Source: an uncultured Clostridia bacterium
GTDB lineage: Bacteria; Bacillota; Clostridia; Christensenellales; UBA1242
Assembly (NCBI GenBank): GCA_947624105.1
Contig: CANQIX010000012.1
Location: forward strand, 1-32,131
Length of the DNA: 32,131 nucleotides
Direction of reading: 5' to 3'
Shown here: positions 9,271-18,381 of the stretch, piece by piece
How positions within the stretch are numbered: the stretch's first letter is position 1
How the letters are laid out: each line of letters opens with the position of its first letter
Notes under the pieces: model-generated
The model's database searches: none
Told to the model about the DNA's origin: nothing
Seen by the model: the letters and a program-made list of their open reading frames with translations, nothing else
Program-made: the position numbers and the translations under genes

Positions 9271-11460
9271 TTAGTCGTCTTTGTTGTCTATGTGAAGCAC
9301 TCTTTCCTTTATTTCCTGTGTTCTACCTTTGTTCCAGAAGTTTGTGCCAATATATCCACAAGTTCTTCTAGCAACGTTAAGTGTGCTGTGATCTCTGTTG
9401 CCGCAGTTTGGGCAATACCATTCAAGATTCTCGTCAATCAAAATCTCGCCGTCAAAACCACACTTCTGGCAGTAGTCCGATTTGGTGTTAAGTTCTGCAT
9501 ACATAATGTTGTCATAGATAAACTGCATAACTTGAATAACAACTTCGATGTTGTTCTGCAAGTTTGGTGTTTCGATATAAGAAATTGCACCGCCTGGGCT
9601 TAAAACTTGGAATTCGCTTTCAAGTTTAAGTTTAGTAAACGCATCAATCTCTTCAAATACAGGAACGTGGTAAGAGTTTGTGATGTAGCCTCTGTCTGTG
9701 ATGCCTTCAATCGTTCCAAAACGCTTTTTAAGGCATTTAGCAAACTTATAAGTTGTCGATTCGATAGGCGTTCCATAAACGCTGTAGTCGATATCTTCGG
9801 TTGCTTTCCATTCCTTGCACTTATCGTTCATCTTCTGCATAACTTCAAGTGCAAATGCTTTACCTTCGCCATTGTCTGTGTGGCTCTTACCGGTCATATA
9901 TTTTACGCACTCATAAAGTCCGGCATATCCAAGAGATATTGTGGAATATCCGCCGTGCAAAAGTGGGTGTATGCTTTCGCCTTTGCCAAGTCTTGCAAGA
10001 GCGCCGTGTTGCCACAAAATAGGAGCAACATCGCTTGTTGCGTGAGCAAGTCTTTCGTGTCTAATCTTAAGTGCTTTGTGGCAAAGTTCAAGTCTTTCTT
10101 CGTATATCTTCCAGAACTTATCAAAATCACCCTCAGAAGAGAGTGCAACGTCAACAAGGTTGATTGTAACAACGCCCTGGTTGAATCTTCCATAGTATTT
10201 TGGTTTGCCTTCAACATAGTTTTTGGCTTTTGCAATATTTCCTTTGCTGATCGTTCTGTCTGGAGTAAGGAAGGAGCGGCAACCCATACATGGATAGCAA
10301 TCTCCCTCGCCATTTTCGTTGATTTTAAGTTTACGCATCATCTTTTCAGAGATATAGTCTGGAACCATTCTCTTTGCGGTGCATTTTGCGGCAAGTTCGG
10401 TTAGATACCAATACTTGCTGTCTTTGTGAATGTTGTCTTCTTCAAGCACATACAAAAGTTTTGGGAACGCTGGAGTGATAAACACGCCCTTTTCGTTTTT
10501 CATACCTTCGATTCTTTGCTTAAGCACTTCTTCGATGATGAGGGCAAGTTCCTCTTTATATTCCTTCGTTTCGCCAATGTAGAGGCAGACGCTTATAAAT
10601 GGTGCTTGTCCGTTTGTTGTTGTCATCGAGTTAACTTGATATTGGAAAGTCTGCACGCCATCGTGAACTTCCTTTCTTACGTCCTCTTCAGCGAACTTTT
10701 TGCATTGTTCCTCCGAAAGTCCTCTCTTGCGATAAACGTCGAGATATTTTTTGTAACTATCTCTAACAAATGGGGCAAGGTGCGTCATAGTAACAGTTGC
10801 GCCACCATATTGGCTTGACGATACGGCAGTGATAATCTGCGTGGCGATTGTCATAGCGGTTAAGAATTTGTGAGGCTTTTCAATCATAACGCCGTTTATG
10901 TTTGTGCCGTTTTGAAGCATATCCTCAAGGTTGATAAGGTCGCAGTTGTGCAAAGCGTTTTGCGCAAAATAGTCAGCATCGTGGAAGTGAATGATGCCCT
11001 CATCGTGTGCCTTAACGACATCTTCTGGAAGCAAAAATCTTCTTGTGATGTCGGTGCTGGTGATTCCTGCAAGATAATCTCTTTGCGTAGTAACAATACG
11101 AGAATTCTTGTTTGAATTTTCGGTGTTCCAATATTCATTTTCGCCATCGATAAGTTCTTTAATAGACTGGTCGGTGGTGTTTGCCTTTCTTATGAGCGCC
11201 CTGTTATAGCGATATATGATATATCTCTTGGCAAGTTCATAATGGCCAAACTCCATCAACTTCTCTTCGATGTAGTCTTGAATGTCTTCAACAAGAATGC
11301 GTTTTTTGTTCATACCGACAATTTCTTTGATAATTTGTTTTATCTCTTCCTTTGTCGCTCTCTCGTTTTTTGATACTTCGTTGTTTGCTTTGGAAATTGC
11401 GTTTTCGATCTTAGTTTGGTCGAAATCTGCGAATGTTCCGTTTCTTTTGATTACTTGCAT
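9271..11460 (-). CDS. nrdD: anaerobic ribonucleoside-triphosphate reductase (class III)
   Basis: N-terminal ATP-cone (MQVIKRNGTFADFDQTKIENAI), Zn site CQKCG...CPNCG, glycyl radical motif RTCGYIG. Start set at 11460 because AGGAGG lies just upstream of this ATG. Confidence 0.96.
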   Translation of the reverse strand: MQVIKRNGTFADFDQTKIENAISKANNEVSKNERATKEEIKQIIKEIVGMNKKRILVEDIQDYIEEKLMEFGHYELAKRYIIYRYNRALIRKANTTDQSIKELIDGENEYWNTENSNKNSRIVTTQRDYLAGITSTDITRRFLLPEDVVKAHDEGIIHFHDADYFAQNALHNCDLINLEDMLQNGTNINGVMIEKPHKFLTAMTIATQIITAVSSSQYGGATVTMTHLAPFVRDSYKKYLDVYRKRGLSEEQCKKFAEEDVRKEVHDGVQTFQYQVNSMTTTNGQAPFISVCLYIGETKEYKEELALIIEEVLKQRIEGMKNEKGVFITPAFPKLLYVLEEDNIHKDSKYWYLTELAAKCTAKRMVPDYISEKMMRKLKINENGEGDCYPCMGCRSFLTPDRTISKGNIAKAKNYVEGKPKYYGRFNQGVVTINLVDVALSSEGDFDKFWKIYEERLELCHKALKIRHERLAHATSDVAPILWQHGALARLGKGESIHPLLHGGYSTISLGYAGLYECVKYMTGKSHTDNGEGKAFALEVMQKMNDKCKEWKATEDIDYSVYGTPIESTTYKFAKCLKKRFGTIEGITDRGYITNSYHVPVFEEIDAFTKLKLESEFQVLSPGGAISYIETPNLQNNIEVVIQVMQFIYDNIMYAELNTKSDYCQKCGFDGEILIDENLEWYCPNCGNRDHSTLNVARRTCGYIGTNFWNKGRTQEIKERVLHIDNKDD

Positions 11461-11489
11461 ATATGCCTCCTGTAACAAAATCTAACCTT

Positions 11490-11542
11490 ATTTTACAATA
11501 CATCTTGTAGTTTTGTCAAAATTTTATCACAAGATGTTGTGT
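11490..11542 (-). promoter_or_regulatory. nrdD promoter with two NrdR-box-like elements
   Basis: Minus-strand TTGACA-N18-TAAAAT (plus-strand 11514-11519 and 11490-11495); TACAATACATCTTGTA (11494-11509) and TCACAAGATGTTGTGT (11527-11542) flank or overlap it. Confidence 0.5.
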
Positions 11543-11676
11543 TTTTTAAAAAAATTATTTTTTTCAATTTTTACAAAATTTTACAAATTTGTAAACCTCC
11601 GATAAATCATATTTGCAAGTTATGAAACTATAACGAAATACCACTTTTTGAAAATTTGACATCTATTCGCAAAAAT

Positions 11677-11707
11677 AAATTCCGGTCAAAAAGTGTGGCC
11701 GGAATTT
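11677..11707 (-). terminator. intrinsic terminator for the gene at 11716-12561
   Basis: AAATTCCGG-N13-CCGGAATTT perfect 9-bp stem followed by ATTTTTG on the minus strand. Confidence 0.6.
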
Positions 11708-11715
11708 GATATTTT

Positions 11716-12561
11716 TTAGAAACTTGTTTCGACAAGTTTGTCAAAAACTTTCTGTCTTTCGGTGAGCATTTCTGTTTTTTCGACGTCAAAAGTTATCTCT
11801 TTGTAGGTGAAAGACAGCACATAAGTTTTGGCAAAAACGAGTTCCTTTTGACTTAAATCGCCCTCTTGAGCCCCGTCTGGCAGTTTGTGAACGGTTTTGT
11901 CAAGTTCGTAAGTGCCGTCAAAGTCAAGATAGCCTTCATCGCTCTTCCAAATCTTTATTGCAATGTCGGAGTAATCTAAGATCTCGGCTGCAAAGATATT
12001 CTCCATATCGATTTTAAGAATCTTGTCTGGCAGAAACATAAAGACGTTTCCAAACTTATAGCAAGGTGTAGCACTTAGCACTTTTTTGTATTGGTCTTCA
12101 AGCACAACTTCGTTTAACTTGTCTTTAAATTCGTTTATCGCCTTGTGCTTGCGAGTTTTTGGTGTTGCGACAAAATTTTCAAGGTTGACAAGTTCAAGTC
12201 CTCTCTTTAAAAGCCCAACTCTGCTTGCCACTCCACCAAGATGCGACACTTCTTTCTTTATGCTTTTTAAAAGTTCCAAATTGTCCTCTACCGCATCGAT
12301 AACTTTGATGTTATCAAAAATCATACTGTCATTTGGCTTGTCGCTTTCAATTACGCTAAGTTTGCTTGCAGACAGACTTTCAATCATTCTCTCGTCGGTA
12401 AACTTCTTCTGCAACTTCTCTATGCGCTTGTTATATTCCTTAAAAACAAGAAACGAGGTGTATTTTGTGAGATTGCGCTTGAAATCTTTGAGATAAAAAT
12501 ACAGCACAATAAGTATAAAAACGATAACAATTGCCACCGTAAGGCCATCAATCCAAGTCAT
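11716..12561 (-). CDS. membrane-anchored protein of unknown function
   Basis: One N-terminal TM segment (MTWIDGLTVAIVIVFILIVLYFYL) then a soluble domain; start at 12561 supported by AGGAG upstream. Confidence 0.75.
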   Translation of the reverse strand: MTWIDGLTVAIVIVFILIVLYFYLKDFKRNLTKYTSFLVFKEYNKRIEKLQKKFTDERMIESLSASKLSVIESDKPNDSMIFDNIKVIDAVEDNLELLKSIKKEVSHLGGVASRVGLLKRGLELVNLENFVATPKTRKHKAINEFKDKLNEVVLEDQYKKVLSATPCYKFGNVFMFLPDKILKIDMENIFAAEILDYSDIAIKIWKSDEGYLDFDGTYELDKTVHKLPDGAQEGDLSQKELVFAKTYVLSFTYKEITFDVEKTEMLTERQKVFDKLVETSF

Positions 12562-12688
12562 ATATTCTCCTAACAGATCTATTATATCACTTTTTAGACA
12601 AATATCAAAATAAATTGCACGCCTAAATACACACAAACTTTCTTGCTTCCTTAAAACCGCGTCCAAAGTGGAAAATGCACCAAAACTC

Positions 12689-12716
12689 TTGACAATAATT
12701 CGATAATTATTATAAA
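12689..12716 (+). promoter_or_regulatory. promoter of the 723-aa lipoprotein gene
   Basis: TTGACA (12689-12694), 16-nt spacer, TATAAA (12711-12716). Confidence 0.6.
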
Positions 12717-12762
12717 TTAAATATATACTACTAGATATAAATGCAACAAATAAGGAGGAAAA

Positions 12763-14934
12763 ATGAAAAAGGTATTTACTTTTATTCTAAGTCTGTTTTT
12801 GATTCTGCCTGCAGCCTTTCTTTTGGCATCGTGTGGAGAGTTTAAAATCTCAGCAGACATCACTGCTACCGAAACTATTGGCAGCATCGTTGACCACATA
12901 ATGATGGGACCTAATCAGGCTAACAACACCTCTGCCCCTTACGTGTGGGAAAGCGAGGACAGCAGTTACAAAAATAAGACAGTAACTTTCAGCGTCATAT
13001 TTAAAGGAGGCAAAGAACCTGACAACCCTACTGTTAAAGTGAACGGCGAAAGCATCACAAACTTCACTATAAACACCAATGAAAATTACGAGTTTGAAAA
13101 GAGTCTTGATTTCACTTTGCCTTGCCAAGAGGATTCTCACTTTGAAGTATCCCTTGACGCTGCCGGAGTTAAGACGTTTTCAAAGAGTTACTTAATTGAC
13201 ATCAACGTTCCAAGCGACCAAACAACCGGCAATCCAATCACAGAGGACTACTACAAAACCGGCGTTAACTACCTTGAAGCAATTTCAATTATGGCATACA
13301 AAGGAAATGAAACAACTCCAAAATATTACACCCTTAAAGATATCGCACAACTTGATAAAGATGCCGGACAACCAAAAGACCATTACAGAGCATATATGGA
13401 GGTTAAAAGTTATAATGGCGATGCTTTAGTATTCTTTGTTAAAGCACCAACCCAATATTACACCACCCAAAATAACGAATTTCGAAATAGCGTTATCGAC
13501 AAAATCTTTAAGGTTGGAAATTTCGATCTTTCAATAAATCTTAATTGGTGGGACAGTCCTTACGCAGAAGAAACGAATAACGATCTTCTCACAGGAAATC
13601 TGCTTTTGGGAATTGAATACGCAAGAGATGCTTCTGGTTACGACACCTTAAGTATCGACACCACTCCTCTTACACAAGCATTTACACAAAAAACTTATCA
13701 TATTGACCGTTCTAGATCTGAAGAGTTTGACGATATTCAATTCCAAGGCATCAGCGGAAATTCTTCCCATACTTACGGAGAGGAAACAGAATATACCTTT
13801 ATTCCAGTGCTTCCTTCAAGTGCTAGTTATAAAGCCGAAAACGTTGACCTTACAAACGCAAAAGTGTTTGTAAATGGCGTAGAATTAAATTCCGAGCAAT
13901 ACGAAATAATAGACGATCAAGAAAGTGGCGTCCAGAAAGTAAAAGTTACTTTCGACAAAGCAACCACCGCTGACAGAATCAATGGTCAACAAGCAGTTGA
14001 ACCAAGTGATAATTTAGTTATCAGTGTTAAAAACATCTCCTTCCGCGGTATTGACCAAAATAAATTGGTTGTTTTGGAATTTCCATACCTTGGAAATGCT
14101 TACACAATTTGGACAGAAAGAAACTTTCACGATTCATCAATATTTAATGACGACACTTGCATTGGCAGCCTTGTTACCAACAACTCCGTTAAACTGACCT
14201 TCTTAATGGAAGATGCAGAAATACCACAAGGTGTTAACTATAATCTTTCTTTCCAATGTCAAGAATTTGGTTACAAAACATTCAAATTAAAGTTGACTAC
14301 CCCTAACGGAAACACCTATACAACAGACGAAATAAATCTCCTTGAAGTTTCTACCGATCCAATAGCGTTTAAAGATTCAAATGCCGAAATCTCCCACGCA
14401 CACCTTCGCTTTTTAGCCGACGAATATGGAAATCCAACCTTAATTTTTGGACTTGAGGACGACAGCGACCGCTTTACAATGTGGAATCAACTTTCTGGCT
14501 ACAAAATTGAATATGTAGAAACAACACAATATACCGACAGCATAAAACTTAAATTTGACTTTGACATCAAAAATGACTACTCTTACGAATACACTTTTAA
14601 AATTGCTGACAAAGACACAACTTTTGCTAAAGAAACAGATTTACAAAGTCCTGTTGTTACTTATGCGTTAACTGCCTATATTCTTAACATACCATTTAAT
14701 TCTGTTCCATCAGAGAATCGCGTTTTGAAATTCAAATTTCTAGACTCTGAAGGCAACGAACTTGAACCTTTGGGTGATTTTGGCCTCGTGAGTATTAATA
14801 ATAACCAAATAGAAGAAGATGGGTTGCTTAACCTCAATTTCTATATAAGATCTAACTCCAGAATTGGACAAATTAGAGACACACAAGAAAGAAAACTGAT
14901 TTCCGAACTTGTTTTCTACTTTGAGCAAGCGTAA
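12763..14934 (+). CDS. large secreted lipoprotein of unknown function
   Basis: Signal peptide with lipobox LASC (MKKVFTFILSLFLILPAAFLLASC); AAGGAGG RBS; 723 aa beta-rich sequence. Confidence 0.85.
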   Translation: MKKVFTFILSLFLILPAAFLLASCGEFKISADITATETIGSIVDHIMMGPNQANNTSAPYVWESEDSSYKNKTVTFSVIFKGGKEPDNPTVKVNGESITNFTINTNENYEFEKSLDFTLPCQEDSHFEVSLDAAGVKTFSKSYLIDINVPSDQTTGNPITEDYYKTGVNYLEAISIMAYKGNETTPKYYTLKDIAQLDKDAGQPKDHYRAYMEVKSYNGDALVFFVKAPTQYYTTQNNEFRNSVIDKIFKVGNFDLSINLNWWDSPYAEETNNDLLTGNLLLGIEYARDASGYDTLSIDTTPLTQAFTQKTYHIDRSRSEEFDDIQFQGISGNSSHTYGEETEYTFIPVLPSSASYKAENVDLTNAKVFVNGVELNSEQYEIIDDQESGVQKVKVTFDKATTADRINGQQAVEPSDNLVISVKNISFRGIDQNKLVVLEFPYLGNAYTIWTERNFHDSSIFNDDTCIGSLVTNNSVKLTFLMEDAEIPQGVNYNLSFQCQEFGYKTFKLKLTTPNGNTYTTDEINLLEVSTDPIAFKDSNAEISHAHLRFLADEYGNPTLIFGLEDDSDRFTMWNQLSGYKIEYVETTQYTDSIKLKFDFDIKNDYSYEYTFKIADKDTTFAKETDLQSPVVTYALTAYILNIPFNSVPSENRVLKFKFLDSEGNELEPLGDFGLVSINNNQIEEDGLLNLNFYIRSNSRIGQIRDTQERKLISELVFYFEQA

Positions 14935-14947
14935 AATCTTAAACGTT

Positions 14948-14980
14948 AAAAAAGGCTTACAATTTTGTAAGTCTTTTTTC
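14948..14980 (+). terminator. intrinsic terminator
   Basis: AAAAAGGCTTACaattttGTAAGTCTTTTTT. Confidence 0.75.
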
Positions 14981-15065
14981 TTTGCAAAAACTATTTAAAA
15001 TTGCTTTCAATCTTTACCACCCATTTTTAAGTTTGTGATATAATAAAATCGTAAAGGAGAACAAT

Positions 15066-15542
15066 ATGAAAAATTTAGTTGCTTATTTTAGTGCTAGTGG
15101 CACTACCAAAAAGGTGGCAGAACACCTGTCAAAAGTTTTGCAAGCGGATTTGTTTGAAATCAGTCCACAAAAACCATACACGCGCGCCGACCTAAATTGG
15201 ATGGATAAAAAATCGCGTTCTTCGCTTGAAATGGCAGACAAAAGTTCGCGCCCAGAAATTGTGCAAAAAAGTTTAAACACATCAAAGTATGCCGTCGTCT
15301 TCTTAGGCTTTCCAATTTGGTGGTATGTCGCCCCAACAATCATCAACACCTTCTTAGAAAGTTACGACTTCTCCGGCAAGAGAATTGTGCTATTTGCAAC
15401 CTCCGGCGGAAGTGGATTTGGCGAAACCGTAAAGTTCTTGCAGCCAAGCGCCCCAAAGGCAAAAATCGAAGTTGGAAAACTCTTGAACGGCAATCCAAGT
15501 GATTCCGCTCTCGCCGCTTGGATTAAAGGTCTCAATCTGTAA
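15066..15542 (+). CDS. flavodoxin family protein
   Basis: LVAYFSASGTTKKVAEHL phosphate-binding loop, GFPIWWYVAPTIINTFLE, FATSGGSGFG. Confidence 0.92.
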   Translation: MKNLVAYFSASGTTKKVAEHLSKVLQADLFEISPQKPYTRADLNWMDKKSRSSLEMADKSSRPEIVQKSLNTSKYAVVFLGFPIWWYVAPTIINTFLESYDFSGKRIVLFATSGGSGFGETVKFLQPSAPKAKIEVGKLLNGNPSDSALAAWIKGLNL

Positions 15543-15625
15543 AAATTTCTTAAAAAGGCAAATTTGAATGAAAAATTGCAAAAAATCATATAAAAACAGC
15601 GAAAAAAATTAAAAAAGGAGAAATT

Positions 15626-16378
15626 ATGAAGAAAATAACACAAGATGCAGGGAAAAAACAACTTGGAGATTTCGCTCCTGACTTTGCACATTTCAACGAT
15701 GACGTGCTTTTCGGCGAGAACTGGAACAATCACGACATCGACCTTAAAACAAGATGCATTATCACCGTTGTCGCCCTTATGTCCTCCGGAATAACCGACA
15801 CCTCGCTTATCTATCACTTGCAAAACGCAAGAAACAACGGAGTTAGCAAAAACGAGATTGCTGCCATTATCACCCACTGTGCCTTCTACGTTGGCTGGCC
15901 TAAGGCGTGGGCAGTGTTTAGACTTGCAAAAGATGTTTGGAACGAAAAGTTAGATGCAAAAACCGAAAAAGAAATTTATCAAAACACAATTTTCTTCCCT
16001 ATCGGCAACACCAACGATGCCTTTAAGGACTATTTTGTCGGACAAAGTTATCTCGCACCAGTCTGCAAAGAGCAAGGAATCTTCAATGTAACCTTTGAGC
16101 CAGGCTGCCGAAATAATTGGCATATCCATCGTGCAAAATCTGGTGGCGGGCAGATTCTTATCTGTGTTGGTGGCAGAGGATATTATCAAGAATTTGGCAA
16201 AAAGGCCATCGAACTTAAACCTGGCGACTGCGTAAACATTCCAGCAAACGTAAAGCATTGGCACGGCGCGGCAAAAGATAGTTGGTTCTCCCACCTCGCC
16301 ATCGAAGTTCCCGGCGAACAAACTTCCAACGAGTGGCTCGAGCCAGTTGATGACAAACAATATAACAAATTGAAATAG
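15626..16378 (+). CDS. carboxymuconolactone decarboxylase-like domain fused to a cupin domain
   Basis: CMD-like TRCIITVVALMSSGITD...ITHCAFYVGWPKAW followed by cupin FEPGCRNNWHIHRAKSGGGQILICVGGRGYYQEFGKKAIELKPGDCVNIPANVKHWHGA. Confidence 0.9.
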   Translation: MKKITQDAGKKQLGDFAPDFAHFNDDVLFGENWNNHDIDLKTRCIITVVALMSSGITDTSLIYHLQNARNNGVSKNEIAAIITHCAFYVGWPKAWAVFRLAKDVWNEKLDAKTEKEIYQNTIFFPIGNTNDAFKDYFVGQSYLAPVCKEQGIFNVTFEPGCRNNWHIHRAKSGGGQILICVGGRGYYQEFGKKAIELKPGDCVNIPANVKHWHGAAKDSWFSHLAIEVPGEQTSNEWLEPVDDKQYNKLK

Positions 16379-16383
16379 AGGGA

Positions 16384-16536
16384 ATGACTGATTTAAAAAA
16401 AAGCATTGTGATTTATTTTTCAAGGGCAGATAAAAATAAAATTGTTTATGGCAGTGATTATCCACACTCGCCCGCAAAAGTTGTGATTGCGAAGAAAAAT
16501 CACTTAGATAACAACGAAAAATATAAAAATTGTTAA
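16384..16536 (+). pseudogene. 50-codon hybrid remnant: flavodoxin-like N-terminus joined to amidohydrolase-like C-terminus
   Basis: Translation MTDLKKSIVIYFSRADKNKIVYGSDYPHSPAKVVIAKKNHLDNNEKYKNC*; first half like flavodoxin starts (IVYFSRADEN), second half like amidohydrolase ends (GSDYPHSPAxV). Confidence 0.5.
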
Positions 16537-16584
16537 AAAATATATACAAAATCAATGCAAAAAAACTTTTAAAGGAGTAAACAA

Positions 16585-17118
16585 ATGAAAATCGTTGTTT
16601 TAATGGGCAGCCCAAATGTTAATGGTTCAACCAAACTTATGGTCAACTCTTTTATAAAAGGCGCAAAAGAAAGCGGACACGAAGTCCAATGCTTCGATGT
16701 CGCAAAAATGAACATTCACCCTTGCTTCGGTTGTATTGCGTGCGGATATAACGGCCCATGCGTTCAAAAGGACGATATGGAAAACTTAAAAAAAGAAATT
16801 TTGTCAGCAGATATGCTTGTTTTTGCAACTCCACTTTACTATTATGGCTTTTCGGCGCAATTAAAAATTGTGATTGACAGATTCTGCGCAATAAACGGCG
16901 ATATGCAAAGAAAAAGACTGAAATCCGCCCTGCTTTCAGTTGCTTGGAACAGCGACAATTGGACTTTTGAAGCACTCTTAAATCATTACAAAACTCTTGT
17001 AAGATATCTCAATTTCAAAGATTGCGGAACTGTTTTGGGCAAAGGCTGTGGAACGCCAAGTATGACTGCACATTCAAAATATTTGGAAGAAGCATACAAA
17101 CTTGGAAAGAATTTATAA
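16585..17118 (+). CDS. NAD(P)H-dependent FMN reductase / flavodoxin-fold oxidoreductase
   Basis: MKIVVLMGSPNVNGSTKLMVNSFIKGA, CFGCIACGYNGPCVQKDDM, FATPLYYYGFSAQLKIVIDRF. Confidence 0.92.
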   Translation: MKIVVLMGSPNVNGSTKLMVNSFIKGAKESGHEVQCFDVAKMNIHPCFGCIACGYNGPCVQKDDMENLKKEILSADMLVFATPLYYYGFSAQLKIVIDRFCAINGDMQRKRLKSALLSVAWNSDNWTFEALLNHYKTLVRYLNFKDCGTVLGKGCGTPSMTAHSKYLEEAYKLGKNL

Positions 17119-17135
17119 AATTTAAAGAGGTATGT

Positions 17136-17462
17136 ATGAGCATAACAATTAACATTTTATACACAGGCAAAAATGGAAACGCAAAAAAGTTCGCCGAAGA
17201 AATGCTAAAAGGCGGAATTGTCGATAAGATCCGCAAAACAAAAGGCAATTTAAGATATGAATATTTTTTGCCTTTGGAAGATAATGAAAGCGTGCTGCTT
17301 ATAGACAGTTGGGAAAGCCAAACCGCACTTGACAAGCACCACACATCTGCCACAATGCAAGAAATCGCCGCCCTGCGCGATAAATATGATCTGCATATGA
17401 ATGTTAAACGATATGTTGAAGATAATCCTAATGGGAAAGATGAGAAATTTATAAGAAAGTAA
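17136..17462 (+). CDS. antibiotic biosynthesis monooxygenase (ABM)-like / putative quinol monooxygenase
   Basis: NLRYEYFLPLEDNESVLLIDSWESQTALDKHHTSATMQEI matches the ABM dimeric alpha-beta barrel pattern; start at 17136 preceded by aaagagg. Confidence 0.85.
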   Translation: MSITINILYTGKNGNAKKFAEEMLKGGIVDKIRKTKGNLRYEYFLPLEDNESVLLIDSWESQTALDKHHTSATMQEIAALRDKYDLHMNVKRYVEDNPNGKDEKFIRK

Positions 17463-17492
17463 TCTATCTCCTATAAATCGCTTAAAAGTCCC

Positions 17493-17525
17493 AAAAAGAC
17501 TTGCCTCAGCGCAAGCCTTTTTTTA
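17493..17525 (+). terminator. intrinsic terminator
   Basis: AAGACTTGC-ctcagc-GCAAGCCTTTTTTT. Confidence 0.7.
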
Positions 17526-17681
17526 TACCCTTCTCTAATGCCACTTACAAGCAAGCAGACTATTACTGAATTTCAATATCTATGCCTAAAACATTCTCAC
17601 CTCACCCGCCCAATCTCACCTTGCCCGTCCAATCTCCACTCCCCAATGCCAAAATTAAATTTGAAAATTTGCGTTTAATAG

Positions 17682-17710
17682 TTGACAAATTTTTCGCTGC
17701 ACTGTATAAT
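17682..17710 (+). promoter_or_regulatory. tRNA-Ile promoter
   Basis: TTGACA (17682-17687), 17-nt spacer, TATAAT (17705-17710). Confidence 0.8.
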
Positions 17711-17743
17711 GATAAAGCAAGTTTAAAATACTGCAACCCATAA

Positions 17744-17820
17744 TGGCTTGTAGCTCAGTCGGTTAGAGCACCACCCTGATAAGGTGGGGGTCGGTGGTTC
17801 GAGTCCACTCAAGCCAACCA
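17744..17820 (+). tRNA. tRNA-Ile (anticodon GAU), CCA encoded
   Basis: 77 nt; acceptor TGGCTTG/CAAGCCA, anticodon arm CCACC-CTGATAA-GGTGG, T-arm with GGTTCGAGTCC, terminal ACCA. Confidence 0.97.
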
Positions 17821-17827
17821 AAAAAGA

Positions 17828-17864
17828 ATAATCCGAACCAGCACTGGCTCGGATTATTTTTTTG
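17828..17864 (+). terminator. tRNA terminator
   Basis: AATAATCCGAACCAG-ca-CTGGCTCGGATTATTTTTTT. Confidence 0.85.
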
Positions 17865-17973
17865 CACAAAACAAAGAAAATAATAGTCAAATCTTTTAAG
17901 AACCACTGGAAGGCTTACATTGCAACTGAATTGCTTTATTTAAACGAGGATTTTACCTTTTAAATTTTTTACT

Positions 17974-18336
17974 TCATTCATACTCGTTATATTTTTTGTT
18001 GCAGCCTTTGGCTTTCTCGATTGGATATTTTTTGCTGTTTTTGGCAATCTTGTTTTTGACCGCTGTAGAGAGGTCTATGTTATTCATTTGCGCAAATCTT
18101 AGCACAAAATAGAAGACATCTGCAAGTTCTTCTTCAACGTCAGTTCGCCTTTCGCTGTTCATAAGTTCTTGCATCTCCTTCTCCGATTTGAACCTAAAAA
18201 TTTGCAACAATTCGTTGGATTCTGTCGATAGTCCTATGGCAAGTTCCTTAGGGTTATGAAATTGGTCCCAATCCCTCTCATCACAAAAATTTTTAACTAT
18301 TTGCTTTGCGTCTTCGATTGTCGTTTTATTATCCAT
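17974..18336 (-). CDS. MazG-like nucleotide pyrophosphohydrolase
   Basis: WDQFHNPKELAIGLSTESNELLQIF...DVEEELADVFYFVLRFA...KNSKKYPIEKAKG (ExxE...ExxD motif). Confidence 0.9.
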   Translation of the reverse strand: MDNKTTIEDAKQIVKNFCDERDWDQFHNPKELAIGLSTESNELLQIFRFKSEKEMQELMNSERRTDVEEELADVFYFVLRFAQMNNIDLSTAVKNKIAKNSKKYPIEKAKGCNKKYNEYE

Positions 18337-18381
18337 TTTTTATCCTCTTTAATCATTTGTGAATTTTTGCAAGCAGTAAGT

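Noticed and set aside
9292-11115. Several plus-strand ORFs of 80-265 aa (including 9607-10404)
   Set aside because: Antisense to nrdD, which has clear family motifs; the mirror ORFs have atypical Phe/Cys/Val-rich composition.
12694-12714. AATAAT/ATTATT palindrome in the promoter of the 723-aa lipoprotein
   Set aside because: Pure A/T arms in an A/T-rich promoter; easily due to chance.
17600-17650. Short repeats considered as a degenerate CRISPR array
   Set aside because: Only two 13-bp units with no spacer-length regularity and no cas genes nearby.
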